Source of the DNA: Bathymodiolus brooksi | Taxonomy: Eukaryota > Mollusca > Bivalvia > Mytilida > Modiolidae | Reading direction: 5' to 3' | NCBI GenBank assembly: GCA_963680875.1 | Contig: OY804579.1 | Span: 35,077,804 to 35,141,803, forward strand | Length of the DNA: 64,000 bases | Part shown: piece after piece, positions 11,187 to 24,100 of the stretch | Layout: each line of letters opens with the position of its first letter | How positions within the stretch are numbered: position 1 is the stretch's first letter | Position numbers and translations under genes: made by a program | The notes under the pieces: generated by a model | Databases searched by the model: none | The model's input: only the letters and a program-made list of their open reading frames with translations | What the model was told of the DNA's origin: nothing

Positions 11187-12000
11187 AGTGTTTACACTTG
11201 CTTCTATTTGAATCGATCTTTATTTGAAAGTGCAAGATCGATCTTTTTGAAAACGGTACGTTTACACTGCAATAAATACTGAACCGATCTGACTTAAATA
11301 CCTGTGTAACTGTAAACATATTGTTATAAAAATAGATACCAGCGTGTGCATTTCGTCCTCATTTATTAGTGAATCCGATAGAGCTACAGGATTAACTGTT
11401 GGACGTGTTCCCAAAAGGCCAACTAATCTGTCGTAATAGGGAAAAGTTTTTCGTTTTCCTCCCGATTTATTATTGTCTCTTCTTGTCTGGAAATATTTGG
11501 TTTTTAGTCTTTTAATTCGAGCTCGGCAATCTTGTGCCGATCTCGAAAAGTCGGGCAGACGGTCCTTTATGTCCTGACAAATTCGCTTAAAAATGTCCAG
11601 GTTTCTCTTGGGCGTGTTCTCCAAATGTTCCTGTACTCGCTAGTCACCCCAAAGTTCAATTAATAGAACAGTTTCCTCGTGGGTCCACGCTTCTCCTCTT
11701 TTATTCTCCATAGTCGTACAAATGTTAATAGAAACACGTGTAATTTTACCGCCAAGCATGCGCAACTTCAGTTTCATTTTTCAGTTTCATTTTATAAAGA
11801 TCGGTTGGTATCGATCTTAGCGTTTACACTTGAAGAAAGATCGATTCAAAAAAGATCGGTCTTTTTAAATCTACCTCTGGAGATGGACTTTTTAAGTCCG
11901 ATTGAAGATCGATCTTAAGCGTTTACACTTGCACAAGATCGAACTTTTTAGAACCGATCTCACCCAAGATCGATCTAAATTTGCTAGTGTAAACGGGGTC
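11187..12000 (-). mobile_element. Non-autonomous DNA transposon with AGATCGATCT-rich terminal regions
   Basis: The ends carry inverted copies of a GTTTACACT(A/T)GC motif followed by AGATCGATCTT-like blocks, and further copies occur subterminally on both sides (near 11,260, 11,820 and 11,920). Between them lies a - strand Myb/SANT-like frame. A Myb/SANT accessory protein inside inverted ends is typical of PIF/Harbinger elements. The second gene expected there, a DDE nuclease, is absent. The exact ends and target duplication could not be fixed by eye. Confidence 0.65.
11262..11711 (-). pseudogene. Myb/SANT-like DNA-binding protein of a transposon, one in-frame stop
   Basis: An ATG at 11,711 opens MENKRGEAWTHEETVLLIEL followed by WGD, then a single TAG at codon 24. 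The same frame then continues (RVQEHLENTPKRNLDIFKRI) through a basic helix (SAQDCRARIKRLKTKYFQ) to the stop at 11,262. The W-T-x-E-E-T..L.ELW opening and the later C-R-x-R-I-K-x-L-K-x-x-Y helix are hallmarks of the trihelix Myb/SANT-like family that accompanies Harbinger transposases. The role would be binding of the transposon ends. The lone stop indicates a recently decayed copy. Confidence 0.7.
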
Positions 12001-12095
12001 TATATGTAACGGATATGTTAGACCTTTTAGTGTACCTGCTCCCAAAATCTTTTCAATTATTTTTGGCTTTCCAATAATTTGACTATTAGCGTCAC

Positions 12096-12150
12096 CTGAT
12101 GAAGGTTATTTCAGAAAAGGGTCGTGCACACTAACTGAGATATCTACGTT
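12096..12150 (+). repeat. Shared minisatellite-flanking motif, copy 1
   Basis: CCTGATGAAGGTTATTTCAG, then CGTGCACACTAAC, then GATATCTACGTTATTA abut the 36-bp array. The same blocks in the same order flank the 27-bp array at 27.87-28.04 kb, and the second and third blocks flank the 32-bp array at about 30.99-31.03 kb. Confidence 0.75.
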
Positions 12151-13725
12151 ATTATTTTGTTTGTCACAGTCCTAGATATCTACGTTATTATTTTGTTTGT
12201 CACAATCCTAGATAGCTACGTTATTATTTTGTTTGTCACAGTCCTAGATATCTACGTTATTATTTTGTTTGTCACAGTCCTAGATATCTACGTTATCATT
12301 TTGTTTATCACAGTCCTAGATAGCTACGTTATTATTTTGTTTGTCACAGTCCTAGATATCTACGTTATTATTTTGTTTGTCACAGTCCTAGATATCTACG
12401 TTATTATTTTGTTTGTCACAGTCCTAGATATCTACGTTATTATTTTGTTTGTCACAGTCCTAGATATCTACGTTATCATTTTGTTTATCACAGTCCTAGA
12501 TAGCTACGTTATTATTTTGTTTGTCACAGTCCTAGATATATACGTTATTATTTTGTTTGTCACAGTCCTAGATATCTACGTTATTATTTTGTTTGTCACA
12601 GTCCTAGATATCTACGTTACTATTTTGTTTGTCACAGTCCTAGATATCTACGTTATTATTTTGTTTGTCACAGTCCTAGATATCTACGTTATTATTTTGT
12701 TTGTCACAGTCCTAGATATCTACGTTACTATTTTGTTTGTCACAGTCCTAGATATCTACGTTATTATTTTGTTTGTCACAGTCCTAGATATCTACGTTAC
12801 TATTTTGTTTGTCACAGTCCTAGATATCTACGTTATTATTTTGTTTGTCACAGTCCTAGATATCTACGTTATTATTTTGTTTGTCACAATCCTAGATAGC
12901 TACGTTATTATTTTGTTTGTCACAGTCCTAGATATCTACGTTATTATTTTGTTTGTCACGGTCCTAGATATCTATGTTATCATTTTGTTTATCACAGTCC
13001 TAGATAGCTACGTTATTATTTTGTTTGTCACAGTCCTAGATATCTACGTTATTATTTTGTTTGTCACAGTCCTAGATATCTACGTTATTATTTTGTTTGT
13101 CACAGTCCTAGTTATCTACGTTACTATTTTGTTTGTCACAGTCCTAGATATCTACGTTATTATTTTGTTTGTCACAGTCCTAGATATCTACGTTATTATT
13201 TTGTTTGTCACAGTCCTAGATATCTACGTTATTATTTTGTTTGTCACAGTCCTAGATATCTACGTTATCATTTTGTTTGTCACAGTCCTAGATATCTACG
13301 TTATTTTTTGTTTGTCACAGTCCTAGATATCTACGTTATTATTTTGTTTGTCACAGTCCTAGATATCTACGTTATTATTTTGTTTGTCACAGTCCTAGAT
13401 ATCTACGTTATCATTTTGTTTATCACAGTCCTAGATAGCTACGTTATTATTTTGTTTGTCACAGTCCTAGATATCTACGTTATTATTTTGTTTGTCACAA
13501 TCCTAGATAGCTACGTTATTATTTTGTTTGTCACAGTCCTAGATATCTACGTTATTATTTTGTTTGTCACAGTCCTAGATATCTACGTTATTAATTTGTT
13601 TGTCACAGTCCTAGATATCTACGTTACTATTTTGTTTGTCACAGTCCTAGATATCTACGTTATTATTTTGTTTGTCACAGTCCTAGATATCTACGTTACT
13701 ATTTTGTTTGTCACAGTCCTGTCTA
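12140..13725 (+). repeat. 36-bp minisatellite, about 44 copies
   Basis: The unit is TACGTTATTATTTTGTTTGT plus CACAGTCCTAGATATC. Variant units (GATAGC, CATTTTGTTTATC, TTACTATT) recur in the same relative order, suggesting duplication of blocks of several units. The long hydrophobic 12-residue-repeat frames on the + strand are a consequence of the period and are not called as genes. Confidence 0.95.
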
Positions 13726-13739
13726 TCTTTCCTCGTTCA

Positions 13740-14258
13740 TGATTTAATTACCAAATATGACTTGTCATCAAATTGCTAAACATGAATAACATCGACACCT
13801 CACCGTTTAACAAAACCACTGCCCTTTAAAACGGGATATATAACATCTCAAGACTGATCATGTATAATATCCAGTCAATGCCATTTGACTGCTCAAATAC
13901 AACCAGTGAAGGATAAATATATTTATATAGCTCCTATATATTCAAGGGGCATCTGGTATCAAAAGATATGGCTTAATTTAAAAAATGTTATTTAAAAGTG
14001 AAGTAAAGATAGTGTTTACCTATTAGTTAAAGATCTTGCTGATTTAACCGACCTTTAGTTAAACAAATACTAGTTATAGTCTTAATCAATTGTTAACAAA
14101 CAGTACCACTCGTCCCATGCTTACCTTTAGGTATTAGTCATGCTAATTAAAAACAATATTAAATTGATTGAATATTTACATTAGTATGAAAGAGGGAAAT
14201 GTCTTTCATTAGCAACAACAAATATTCGTAACAATACCCACCTTTAAAATAGAAGAGA
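13740..14258. other. Intergenic, nothing recognised
   Basis: AT-rich DNA with no supported feature. Confidence 0.4.
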
Positions 14259-14510
14259 GGCCGTCGTGGTCGTGATCGTATGGTAGTTGGATTAACAACT
14301 ACCTGTACATTCAGTGCACATCACCATGCACTAAACACGTGAGTTCGAATCCCGCTCAGGTCCAGGTGTACAACATTATGTGATAAAGTTTGTCAGTGAC
14401 TTGCGGCAGGTCGGTGGTTTTCTCCGGTTACTCCGGTTTCCTCCACCAATTAAAACTGACCACCATGATATAGCTGAAATATTGTTGAAAGTGGCGTTAA
14501 ACTCCATAAC
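14259..14510 (+). mobile_element. tRNA-derived SINE, family 1
   Basis: Begins GAGGCCGTCGTGGTCGTGAT, keeps a good B-box-like GAGTTCGAATCCC, and ends GTTAAACTCCATAACACCACC. About 550 bp upstream of the receptor's first coding exon. Confidence 0.8.
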
Positions 14511-14877
14511 ACCACCACCACATCTCTTTAGAAATTTGATCTCTTCTTTTAAAGTTCCAGCAAAACAATATATTTCTGCATCATATTTATTAACACGTAG
14601 TTGTTAGTTCCAGGTCAATATCAATAAAAGGTTGTGTATTGGCTTTTTCCTTTGTACTAATATTTTAATTAGAAAAATACATATTAAGTGACCAACTCGA
14701 AGGTTTTTTTAATATTTACATAAATAATTAACTATATTGTTTTCCCTTTTTTCTTTTCCTATTTTTTTTTTTTATTATTTTAAAATTTGAACTTCCTTAA
14801 TTTTGCACCATGCTACCTTATTACATGTTCCATAATAATTGTTCAAGTAAACAATTAATTTACAATAAAATTATAAC

Positions 14878-14887
14878 GATATATAAG
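14878..14887 (+). promoter_or_regulatory. Possible TATA box upstream of receptor exon 1
   Basis: An ATATATAAG string lies about 175 bases before the preferred ATG at 15,059. In DNA this AT-rich such strings are common. An untranslated first exon further upstream is equally possible. Confidence 0.2.
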
Positions 14888-15058
14888 TTTATAGACAGCG
14901 TCGAATAATGAAACAAATTTGAATTCAACAATCGATACCTTAAACTATTATAGCTTTTAATCAATGTGAAAATAACTAAGAATCAATTTCTTTCTAACTT
15001 AAGATCATGCATGTTCAGAGCGATTAATGTTCTCTGTTCTGAATATTCAAATAGTAAA

Positions 15059-15128
15059 ATGTTGACCGCATTAATCTTATTTCATCTTTTGACTGGATAT
15101 GTGTATTTAACACCAACATTTAAAATAG
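15059..15128 (+). CDS. Receptor exon 1: signal peptide
   Basis: ATG at 15,059 gives [20 protein letters not shown] followed by FKI and one base of the next codon, ending at AATAG|GTATGT. The hydrophobic run is a good secretion signal, and FKI plus the next exon (A-VVVQS) forms the usual first beta strand of the amino-terminal domain. The phase (one base left over) matches exon 2. An in-frame ATG at 15,011 would add 16 residues; I prefer 15,059 because the hydrophobic core then sits at the N-terminus. The donor is immediately followed by the 22-bp array. Confidence 0.75.
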
Positions 15129-18100
15129 GTATGTATCCTATTTACATTGTGTATGTATCCAATTTACATTGTGTATGTATCCTATTTACATTGTGTATGT
15201 ATCCAATTTACATTGTGTATGTATCCTATTTACATTGTGTATGTATCCAATTTACATTGTGTATGTATCCAATTTACATTGTGTATGTATCCAATTTACA
15301 TTGTGTATGTATCCAATTTACATTGTGTATGTATCCAATTAACATTGTGTATGTATCCAATTTACATTGTGTATGTATCCAATTTACATTGTGTATGTAT
15401 CCTATTTACATTGTGTATGTATCCTATTTACATTGTGTATGTATCCAATTTACATTGTGTATGTATCCTATTTACATTGTGTATGTATCCTATTTACATT
15501 GTGTATGTATCCAATTTACATTGTGTATGTATCCTATTTACATTGTGTATGTATCCAATTTACATTGTGTATGTATCCAATTTACATTGTGTATGTATCC
15601 AATTTACATTGTGTATGTATCCAATTTACATTGTGTATGTATCCAATTTACATTGTGTATGTATCCAATTTACATTGTGTATGTATCCAATTTACATTGT
15701 GCATGTATCCTATTTACATTGTGTATGTATCCTATTTACATTGTGTATGTATCCTATTTACATTGTGTATGTATCCTATTTACATTGTGTATGTATCCAA
15801 TTTACATTGTGTATGTATCCAATTTACATTGTGTATGTATCCAATTTACATTGTGTATGTATCCTATTTACATTGTGTATGTATCCTATTTACATTGTGT
15901 ATGTATCCTATTTACATTGTGTATGTATCCTATTTACATTGTGTATGTATCCTATTTACATTGTGTATGTATCCAATTTACATTGTGTATGTATCCAATT
16001 TACATTGTGTATGTATCCAATTTACATTGTGTATGTATCCTATTTACATTGTGTATGTATCCTATTTACATTGTGTATGTATCCTATTTACATTGTGTAT
16101 GTATCCTATTTACATTGTGTATGTATCCTATTTACATTGTGTATGTATCCAATTTACATTGTGTATGTATCCTATTTACATTGTGTATGTATCCTATTTA
16201 CATTGTGTATGTATCCTATTTACATTGTGTATGTATCCTATTTACATTGTGTATGTATCCAATTTACATTGTGTATGTATCCAATTTACATTGTGTATGT
16301 ATCCAATTTACATTGTGTATGTATCCTATTTACATTGTGTATGTATCCTATTTACATTGTGTATGTATCCTATTTACATTGTGTATGTATCCTATTTACA
16401 TTGTGTATGTATCCTATTTACATTGTGTATGTATCCTATTTACATTGTGTATGTATCCTATTTACGTTGTGTATGTATCCTATTTACATTGTGTATGTAT
16501 CCTATTTACATTGTGTATGTATCCAATTTACATTGTGTATGTATCCAATTTACATTGTGTATGTATCCAATTTACATTGTGTATGTATCCTATTTACATT
16601 GTGTATGTATCCTATTTACATTGTGTATGTATCCTATTTACATTGTGTATGTATCCTATTTACATTGTGTATGTATCCTATTTACATTGTGTATGTATCC
16701 TATTTACATTGTGTATGTATCCTATTTACATTGTGTATGTATCCTATTTACATTGTGTATGTATCCTATTTACATTGTGTATGTATCCTATTTACATTGT
16801 GTATGTATCCAATTTACATTGTGTATGTATCCTATTTACATTGTGTACGTATCCTATTTACATTGTGTATGTATCCTATTTACATTGTGTATGTATCCTA
16901 TTTACATTGTGTATGTATCCTATTTACATTGTGTATGTATCCTATTTACATTGTGTATGTATCCTATTTACATTGTGTATGTATCCTATTTACATTGTGT
17001 ATGTATCCTATTTACATTGTGTATGTATCCTATTTACATTGTGTATGTATCCTATTTACATTGTGTATGTATCCAATTTACATTGTGTATGTATCCTATT
17101 TACATTGTGTATGTATCCTATTTACATTGTGTATGTATCCTATTTACATTGTGTATGCTAGCATTTTCTTCTATTACTTCAGAGAAAATTTTATATATAA
17201 TTTAAATATCATTCAGAGACATTAAAATGCAAGTAAACAACATTCTAGATAGCTTTGTAAAGCTAGGTTAGTCGTATAAACAACATCATTGCTACCTAAT
17301 TATTCATCTCTTTTTGTATTAACTATATATTTTTTCGCTTGTGTGTATTACTTGTCCGACATGAATTGATTGGACAGTTTAAAAGATAGGTGGATACATC
17401 ATCAAACAATGTGTGATTTAAAGATAGGACGTCGTCTACAGGACCCACTGAAAGTATAAGATTAAGCTAATTTCTACTCTTTTCTCTGGAGTAGCAGCTG
17501 TATGAAGTATGTCTTATTTGAAAATAGGAATACGTCGGTTTGTATGGGAATATAATTAGAATCAACTGGAATACCAACTGTCTGTTGATAAGCATGGTCA
17601 CTAAGCAGCATATGTGATCGATCAAAATGTCCAGCATTTTCATACTGTTAGCTTCAGAGTTGTTTTTGTTTTGTTTTGGTTAGAATCAGGATTTCTTTTC
17701 TCACAAAGTGAGACTGGTCTCTACAAAAACAAGATGCTGATATCTAGGCTGGACATTTGTTTTAAGGAAACAAAGTTGAACTAATTCTTTTAATCAAATG
17801 TTAACGGTAACAGCACAAATTCTAATCTGATTGCTCCTTTGTTATCTACAAAACATTGGAATCCACAGTGGTTGGTCCTTGTGTCTTCTTCATATCACAA
17901 GAAACGCTTGAAGATATCAGTGTTAATCAGAATCCGTAAATCGAAGAAAGAGAGACAACACAATGACCAAAAGAAAGAGAGACAACACAATGACCAATAG
18001 AAAGAGAGACAACACAATGACCAAAAGAAAGAGAGACAACACAATGACCAACAGAAAGAGAGACAACACAATGACCAATAGAAAGAGAGACAACACAATG

Positions 18101-21100
18101 ACCAATAGAAAGAGAGAAAACACAATGACCAAAAGAAAGAGAGACAACACAATGACCAATAGAAAGAGAGAAAACACAATGACCAAAAGAAAGAGAGACA
18201 ACACAATGACCAAAAAGAAAGAGTGACACCACAATGACCAATAGAAAAAGAGACAACACAATGACCAATAGAAAGAGAGACAACACAATGACCAAAAGAA
18301 AGAGAGACAACACAATGACCAAAAGAAAGAGAGAAAACACAATGACCAATAGAAAGAGAGACAACACAATGACCAATAGAAAGAGAGACAACACAATGAC
18401 CAATAGAAAGAGAGACAACACAATGACCAAAAGAAAGAGAGACAACACAATGACCAAAAGAAAGAGAGACAACACAATGACCAAAAGAAAGAGAGACAAC
18501 ACAATGACCAATAGAAAAAGGACAAACAACGATCTACAAAACACTACACAGTAAGCAAAAGATCGGGCAACACGAACTCCAGTAAAAATCAGAATGAACT
18601 CCGGAAGAATAAGCAGTTCCTGCCCTACTAGTGGTACCCGTCGTGTTACTCTAGTTACAAACTCGGTAATGAGTCATGAACGAGCAAAGGACCCGGAAGT
18701 GCTTACGATGAACGGAACATTTCCGTTGTCATTTGTGACACAGATATTCCGTAACAGTTAACCAATTCATGGTGGTGACATTACAGTCAGTGATGAATTT
18801 CATTATATTTTAGATTACCCGTTGTTTAAACAGGATCGACAGTTCTACATATCGAAGAATTACTACAATAGACCGAATATTTTTAAAGTATAAATGACTG
18901 TGTTTCCAAAAAGAAATCAGGACTGATCAAGCCTTTTGCAAATTAATTAAATATATAAATAAAACTGTATGTACTCCAGGCTTAACCTATCGAATAGTTC
19001 ATCTGTATTGTTTTACTACTCTTCTTCTTCACTATTTCTGTACTAAACACATATTATTGTATATATTGTACACATATTATTGTATATATTATACACATAA
19101 TACTGTATATATTGTACACATATTACTGTATATATTGTACACATATTACTGTATATATTGTACACATATTACTGTATATATTGTACACATATTACTGTAT
19201 ATATTGTACACACATTATGGTATGTATTGTAGATATATAATTGTATATATTGTACACATATTACTGTATACATTGTACACATATATATACAATATACGTA
19301 CATTGTCGGTAAATATAAAATTTATTTGTACGAGCTTTAGAAACGGGCAGAATAGCGAGCCTTCGGCGAGCTTTTCAGGCCTGTTTTGCAGCGAGTACAA
19401 ATGAATTTTATATTTAGCGACAATGTGCGTATATTGTGTTTATCCTGCAATGTCAAAAAAGTCGGAAAACTTGTCAGATTTAAACAAAAAGAACAGAAAC
19501 AAGCGTCATTCCTCGCCTTTCATAAATGTTGTCAAGGGTGTCTTCTTCGTGGTCCGCGTTACATTAGTACCAGTTTCATACTTGTCTGCGCCCCCCGCTG
19601 TACATAGCTACAGGGTACCAGGAAAGTTTATTCGTAGGCTGAAAAGTTTATTCGTAAAGTGAAAAGTTTATTCGTCTACTACGAATAAAGCAAACATTTA
19701 TTCGTATAGCATATTTGTACAGCAAATGTACTGATTGCAGGATAATACTGTATATAGTGTACACATATTACTGTATATATTGTACACATATTACTCTATA
19801 TATTGCACACATATAATGGTATGTATTGTAGACATATTACTGTATATATTGTACAACTATTACTGTTTATCCTGCAATCAGTACATTTGCTGTACAAATA
19901 TGCTATAGGAATAATTTGTTGCTCTATTCGTACTAGACGAATAAGCTTTTCAGCCTACGAATAAACTTTCCTGGTACCCTGTAGCTATGTACAGCGGAGG
20001 GCGCAGACAAGTATGAAACTGGTACTAATGTAACGCGGACCACGAAGAAGACACCCTTGACAACATTTATGAAAGACGAGGAATGACGCTTGTTTCTGTC
20101 CTTTTTGTTTAAGGTGTCAAACCACTAATTCACCAATCAGAGCTTGGAACATATACGAAAGTAGTCCCTTTTCAAGAAAAAAGTTCCTTTCACTTTGTAG
20201 TATTGTGAAAATTACTGAATGGAATGGACTAATTAAAATTGATAATTGAAGTTAAATAAATAGGGATTATTTTGAGCCCAAATTTGATGGATTTAGTTGT
20301 ATATTAATACCTCTATGGAGGATTTGATGCATGACCTATAAATAGTGAATTTCTGGGAAGACACACTTGACAACATTTATGAAAGGAGAGGAATGACGCT
20401 TGTTTCTGTCCTTTTTGTCTAAATCTGACAAGTTTTCCGACTTTTTTGACATTGCAGGATAAACACAATATACATGCATTGTCGTTAAATACAAAATTCA
20501 TTTGTACTCGCTGCGAAACAGGCTTGAAAAGCTCGCCCAAGGCTCGCTATTCTGCCTGTTTCTAAAGCTCGCACAAATAAATTTTATATTTACCGACAAT
20601 GTACGTATATTGTATATATATATTGCACACATATTACTGTATATATTGTACACATATTACTGTATATATTGTACACATATTACTGTAAATATTGTACATA
20701 TATTACTGTATATATTGTACACATATTACTGTATATATTGTACACATATTACTGTATATATTGTACACATATTACTGTATATATTGTACACATATTACTG
20801 TATATATTGTACACATATTACTGTATATATTGTACACATATTACTGTATATATTGTACACATATTATTGTATATATTATACACATAATACTGTATATATT
20901 GTACACATATTACTGTATATATTGTACACATATTACTGTATATATTGTACACATATTACTGTATATATTGTACACATATTACTGTATATATTGTACACAT
21001 ATTACTGTATATATTGTACACACATTATGGTATGTATTGTAGATATATAATTGTATATATTGTACACATATTACTGTATACATTGTACACATATATATAC

Positions 21101-24100
21101 AATATACGTACATTGTCGGTAAATATAAAATTTATTTGTACGAGCTTTAGAAACGGGCAGAATAGCGAGCCTTCGGCGAGCTTTTCAGGCCTGTTTTGCA
21201 GCGAGTACAAATGAATTTTATATTTAGCGACAATGTGCGTATATTGTGTTTATCCTGCAATGTCAAAAAAGTCGGAAAACTTGTCAGATTTAAACAAAAA
21301 GAACAGAAACAAGCGTCATTCCTCGCCTTTCATAAATGTTGTCAAGGGTGTCTTCTTCGTGGTCCGCGTTACATTAGTACCAGTTTCATACTTGTCTGCG
21401 CCCCCCGCTGTACATAGCTACAGGGTACCAGGAAAGTTTATTCGTAGGCTGAAAAGTTTATTCGTAAAGTGAAAAGTTTATTCGTCTACTACGAATAAAG
21501 CAAACATTTATTCGTATAGCATATTTGTACAGCAAATGTACTGATTGCAGGATAATACTGTATATAGTGTACACATATTACTGTATATATTGTACACATA
21601 TTACTCTATATATTGCACACATATAATGGTATGTATTGTAGACATATTACTGTATATATTGTACAACTATTACTGTTTATCCTGCAATCAGTACATTTGC
21701 TGTACAAATATGCTATAGGAATAATTTGTTGCTCTATTCGTACTAGACGAATAAGCTTTTCAGCCTACGAATAAACTTTCCTGGTACCCTGTAGCTATGT
21801 ACAGCGGAGGGCGCAGACAAGTATGAAACTGGTACTAATGTAACGCGGACCACGAAGAAGACACCCTTGACAACATTTATGAAAGACGAGGAATGACGCT
21901 TGTTTCTGTCCTTTTTGTTTAAGGTGTCAAACCACTAATTCACCAATCAGAGCTTGGAACATATACGAAAGTAGTCCCTTTTCAAGAAAAAAGTTCCTTT
22001 CACTTTGTAGTATTGTGAAAATTACTGAATGGAATGGACTAATTAAAATTGATAATTGAAGTTAAATAAATAGGGATTATTTTGAGCCCAAATTTGATGG
22101 ATTTAGTTGTATATTAATACCTCTATGGAGGATTTGATGCATGACCTATAAATAGTGAATTTCTGGGAAGACACACTTGACAACATTTATGAAAGGAGAG
22201 GAATGACGCTTGTTTCTGTCCTTTTTGTCTAAATCTGACAAGTTTTCCGACTTTTTTGACATTGCAGGATAAACACAATATACATGCATTGTCGTTAAAT
22301 ACAAAATTCATTTGTACTCGCTGCGAAACAGGCTTGAAAAGCTCGCCCAAGGCTCGCTATTCTGCCTGTTTCTAAAGCTCGCACAAATAAATTTTATATT
22401 TACCGACAATGTACGTATATTGTATATATATATTGCACACATATTACTGTATATATTGTACACATATTACTGTATATATTGTACACATATTACTGTAAAT
22501 ATTGTACATATATTACTGTATATATTGTACACATATTACTGTATATATTGTACACATATTACTGTATATATTGTACACATGTTACTGTATATATTGTACT
22601 CATACTACTGTATATATTGTACACATATTACTGTATATAGAGTACACATATTACTGTATATATTGTACACATATTATGGTATTTATTGTAGACATATTAC
22701 TGTATATATTGTATACATCTTACTCTATATATTGTACACATATTACTGTATATAGTGTACACATATTACTGTATATATTGTACACATATTACTGTATATA
22801 TTGTACACATATTATGGTATGCATTGTGGATATATTACTGTATATATTGTACACATATTACTGTATATATTGCACACATATTACTCAATATATTGTACAC
22901 ATATTATGGTATATATTGTAGACATATTACTGTATATATTGTACACGTATTACTGTATATATTGTATATATTGTACACATATTACTGTATATATTGTGCA
23001 CATGTTACTGTATATATTGTACATATAACTCTATATATTGTACACATATTACTGTATATATTGTACACATACTACTGTATATATTGTACACATATTACTG
23101 TATATATTGTACACATATTACTGTATATATAGTACACATATTACTGTATATATTGTACACATATTGCTCTATATATTGTTTACATATTACTGTATATATT
23201 GTACACATATTACTGTATATATAGTGCACATATTACTGTAGATATTGTACACATATTTATATAATAATAGTGTGTTAGCAATGACTATGCCAATATAGTG
23301 GTCAAGGTTGAAGACATAGTGCACGACACGAAGTGGAGTGCACTATGTCTTCAACCCTGACCACTATATGGCATAGTCATTGCTAACACAACATTATTAT
23401 TATTTTTATGCTGACTGTTATATGTAGACAAAATATATTGAGAACTATTACAATAAAGGAGGTCCTGATATTGGTGACTAATATAATGGATCAGATAGTC
23501 TTGAAAGTGTGAGAATATTCTTTGTTTTATTTAAGGGTTTAAAAATATAAAGATGTTTGAAGTTTGAAATTTAATTAACAACAATAACAAGTATTAAAAA
23601 ACGCTTAGACGACTATGATAGATTGAAAGATTGGATCCGCCCCCTTGCACGTGGACTAGCTATAAATAGCATGACAGACAGCTGAAAACACAACCTTCCC
23701 TGCGTGAAACTGGCATAGTAGATGTACTATGTTCGCATAGTATATCAACGCTATATAATTCTTTGTGATATATGCCAAAGTATCGTATGAACTTATATTA
23801 CAGAAGAAATTTACAGAAAGCATAATAATACTGTATATATTGCACACATATTGCTCTATATATTGTACACATATTACTGTATATATTGTACACATATTGC
23901 TCTATATATTGTTTACATATTACTGAATATATTGTACACATATTACTGTATATATTGTGCACATGCTACTGTAAATAATGTACATATATATATATAATAA
24001 TGTTATGTTAGCAATGACTGCCAAAACAGTGGTCAGGGATGAAGACATAGTGCAGGGCCCGAAGGGGAGTTCACTATGTCTGCAACCCTGACCACTATAT

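Larger units (their letters stand above)
19100..22575 (+). repeat. Near-identical tandem duplication, 1,810-bp offset
   Basis: Everything from about 19.1 to 20.77 kb recurs 1,810 bp further on, up to about 22,575, where the copies part (ACATATTACTG at 20,767 against ACATGTTACTG at 22,577). Through the MITE A/B cluster and the unique insert I found no mismatches by eye. The 23-bp blocks at the left edge differ by one unit. Confidence 0.85.

Noticed and set aside
12157..13742. Long hydrophobic + strand open frames of 389 and 144 codons
   Set aside because: They lie wholly in the 36-bp array (period divisible by three, no stop in the unit). No start context or unique coding sequence.
15147..17225. 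Open frames of 692 and 612 codons in the 22-bp array
   Set aside because: Other frames of the same stop-free repeat. Only the frame continuous with exon 1 is of interest, and it is treated as a finding, not a gene.
17923..18554. Open frames on both strands with SLFLLVIVL or MTKRKRDNT repeats
   Set aside because: Products of the 27-bp array. The apparent membrane protein is an artefact of the repeat.
19215..22350. Small frames repeated at 1,810-bp spacing as a duplicated gene pair
   Set aside because: They fall on MITE A/B sequence. Duplication, not selection, explains their identity.
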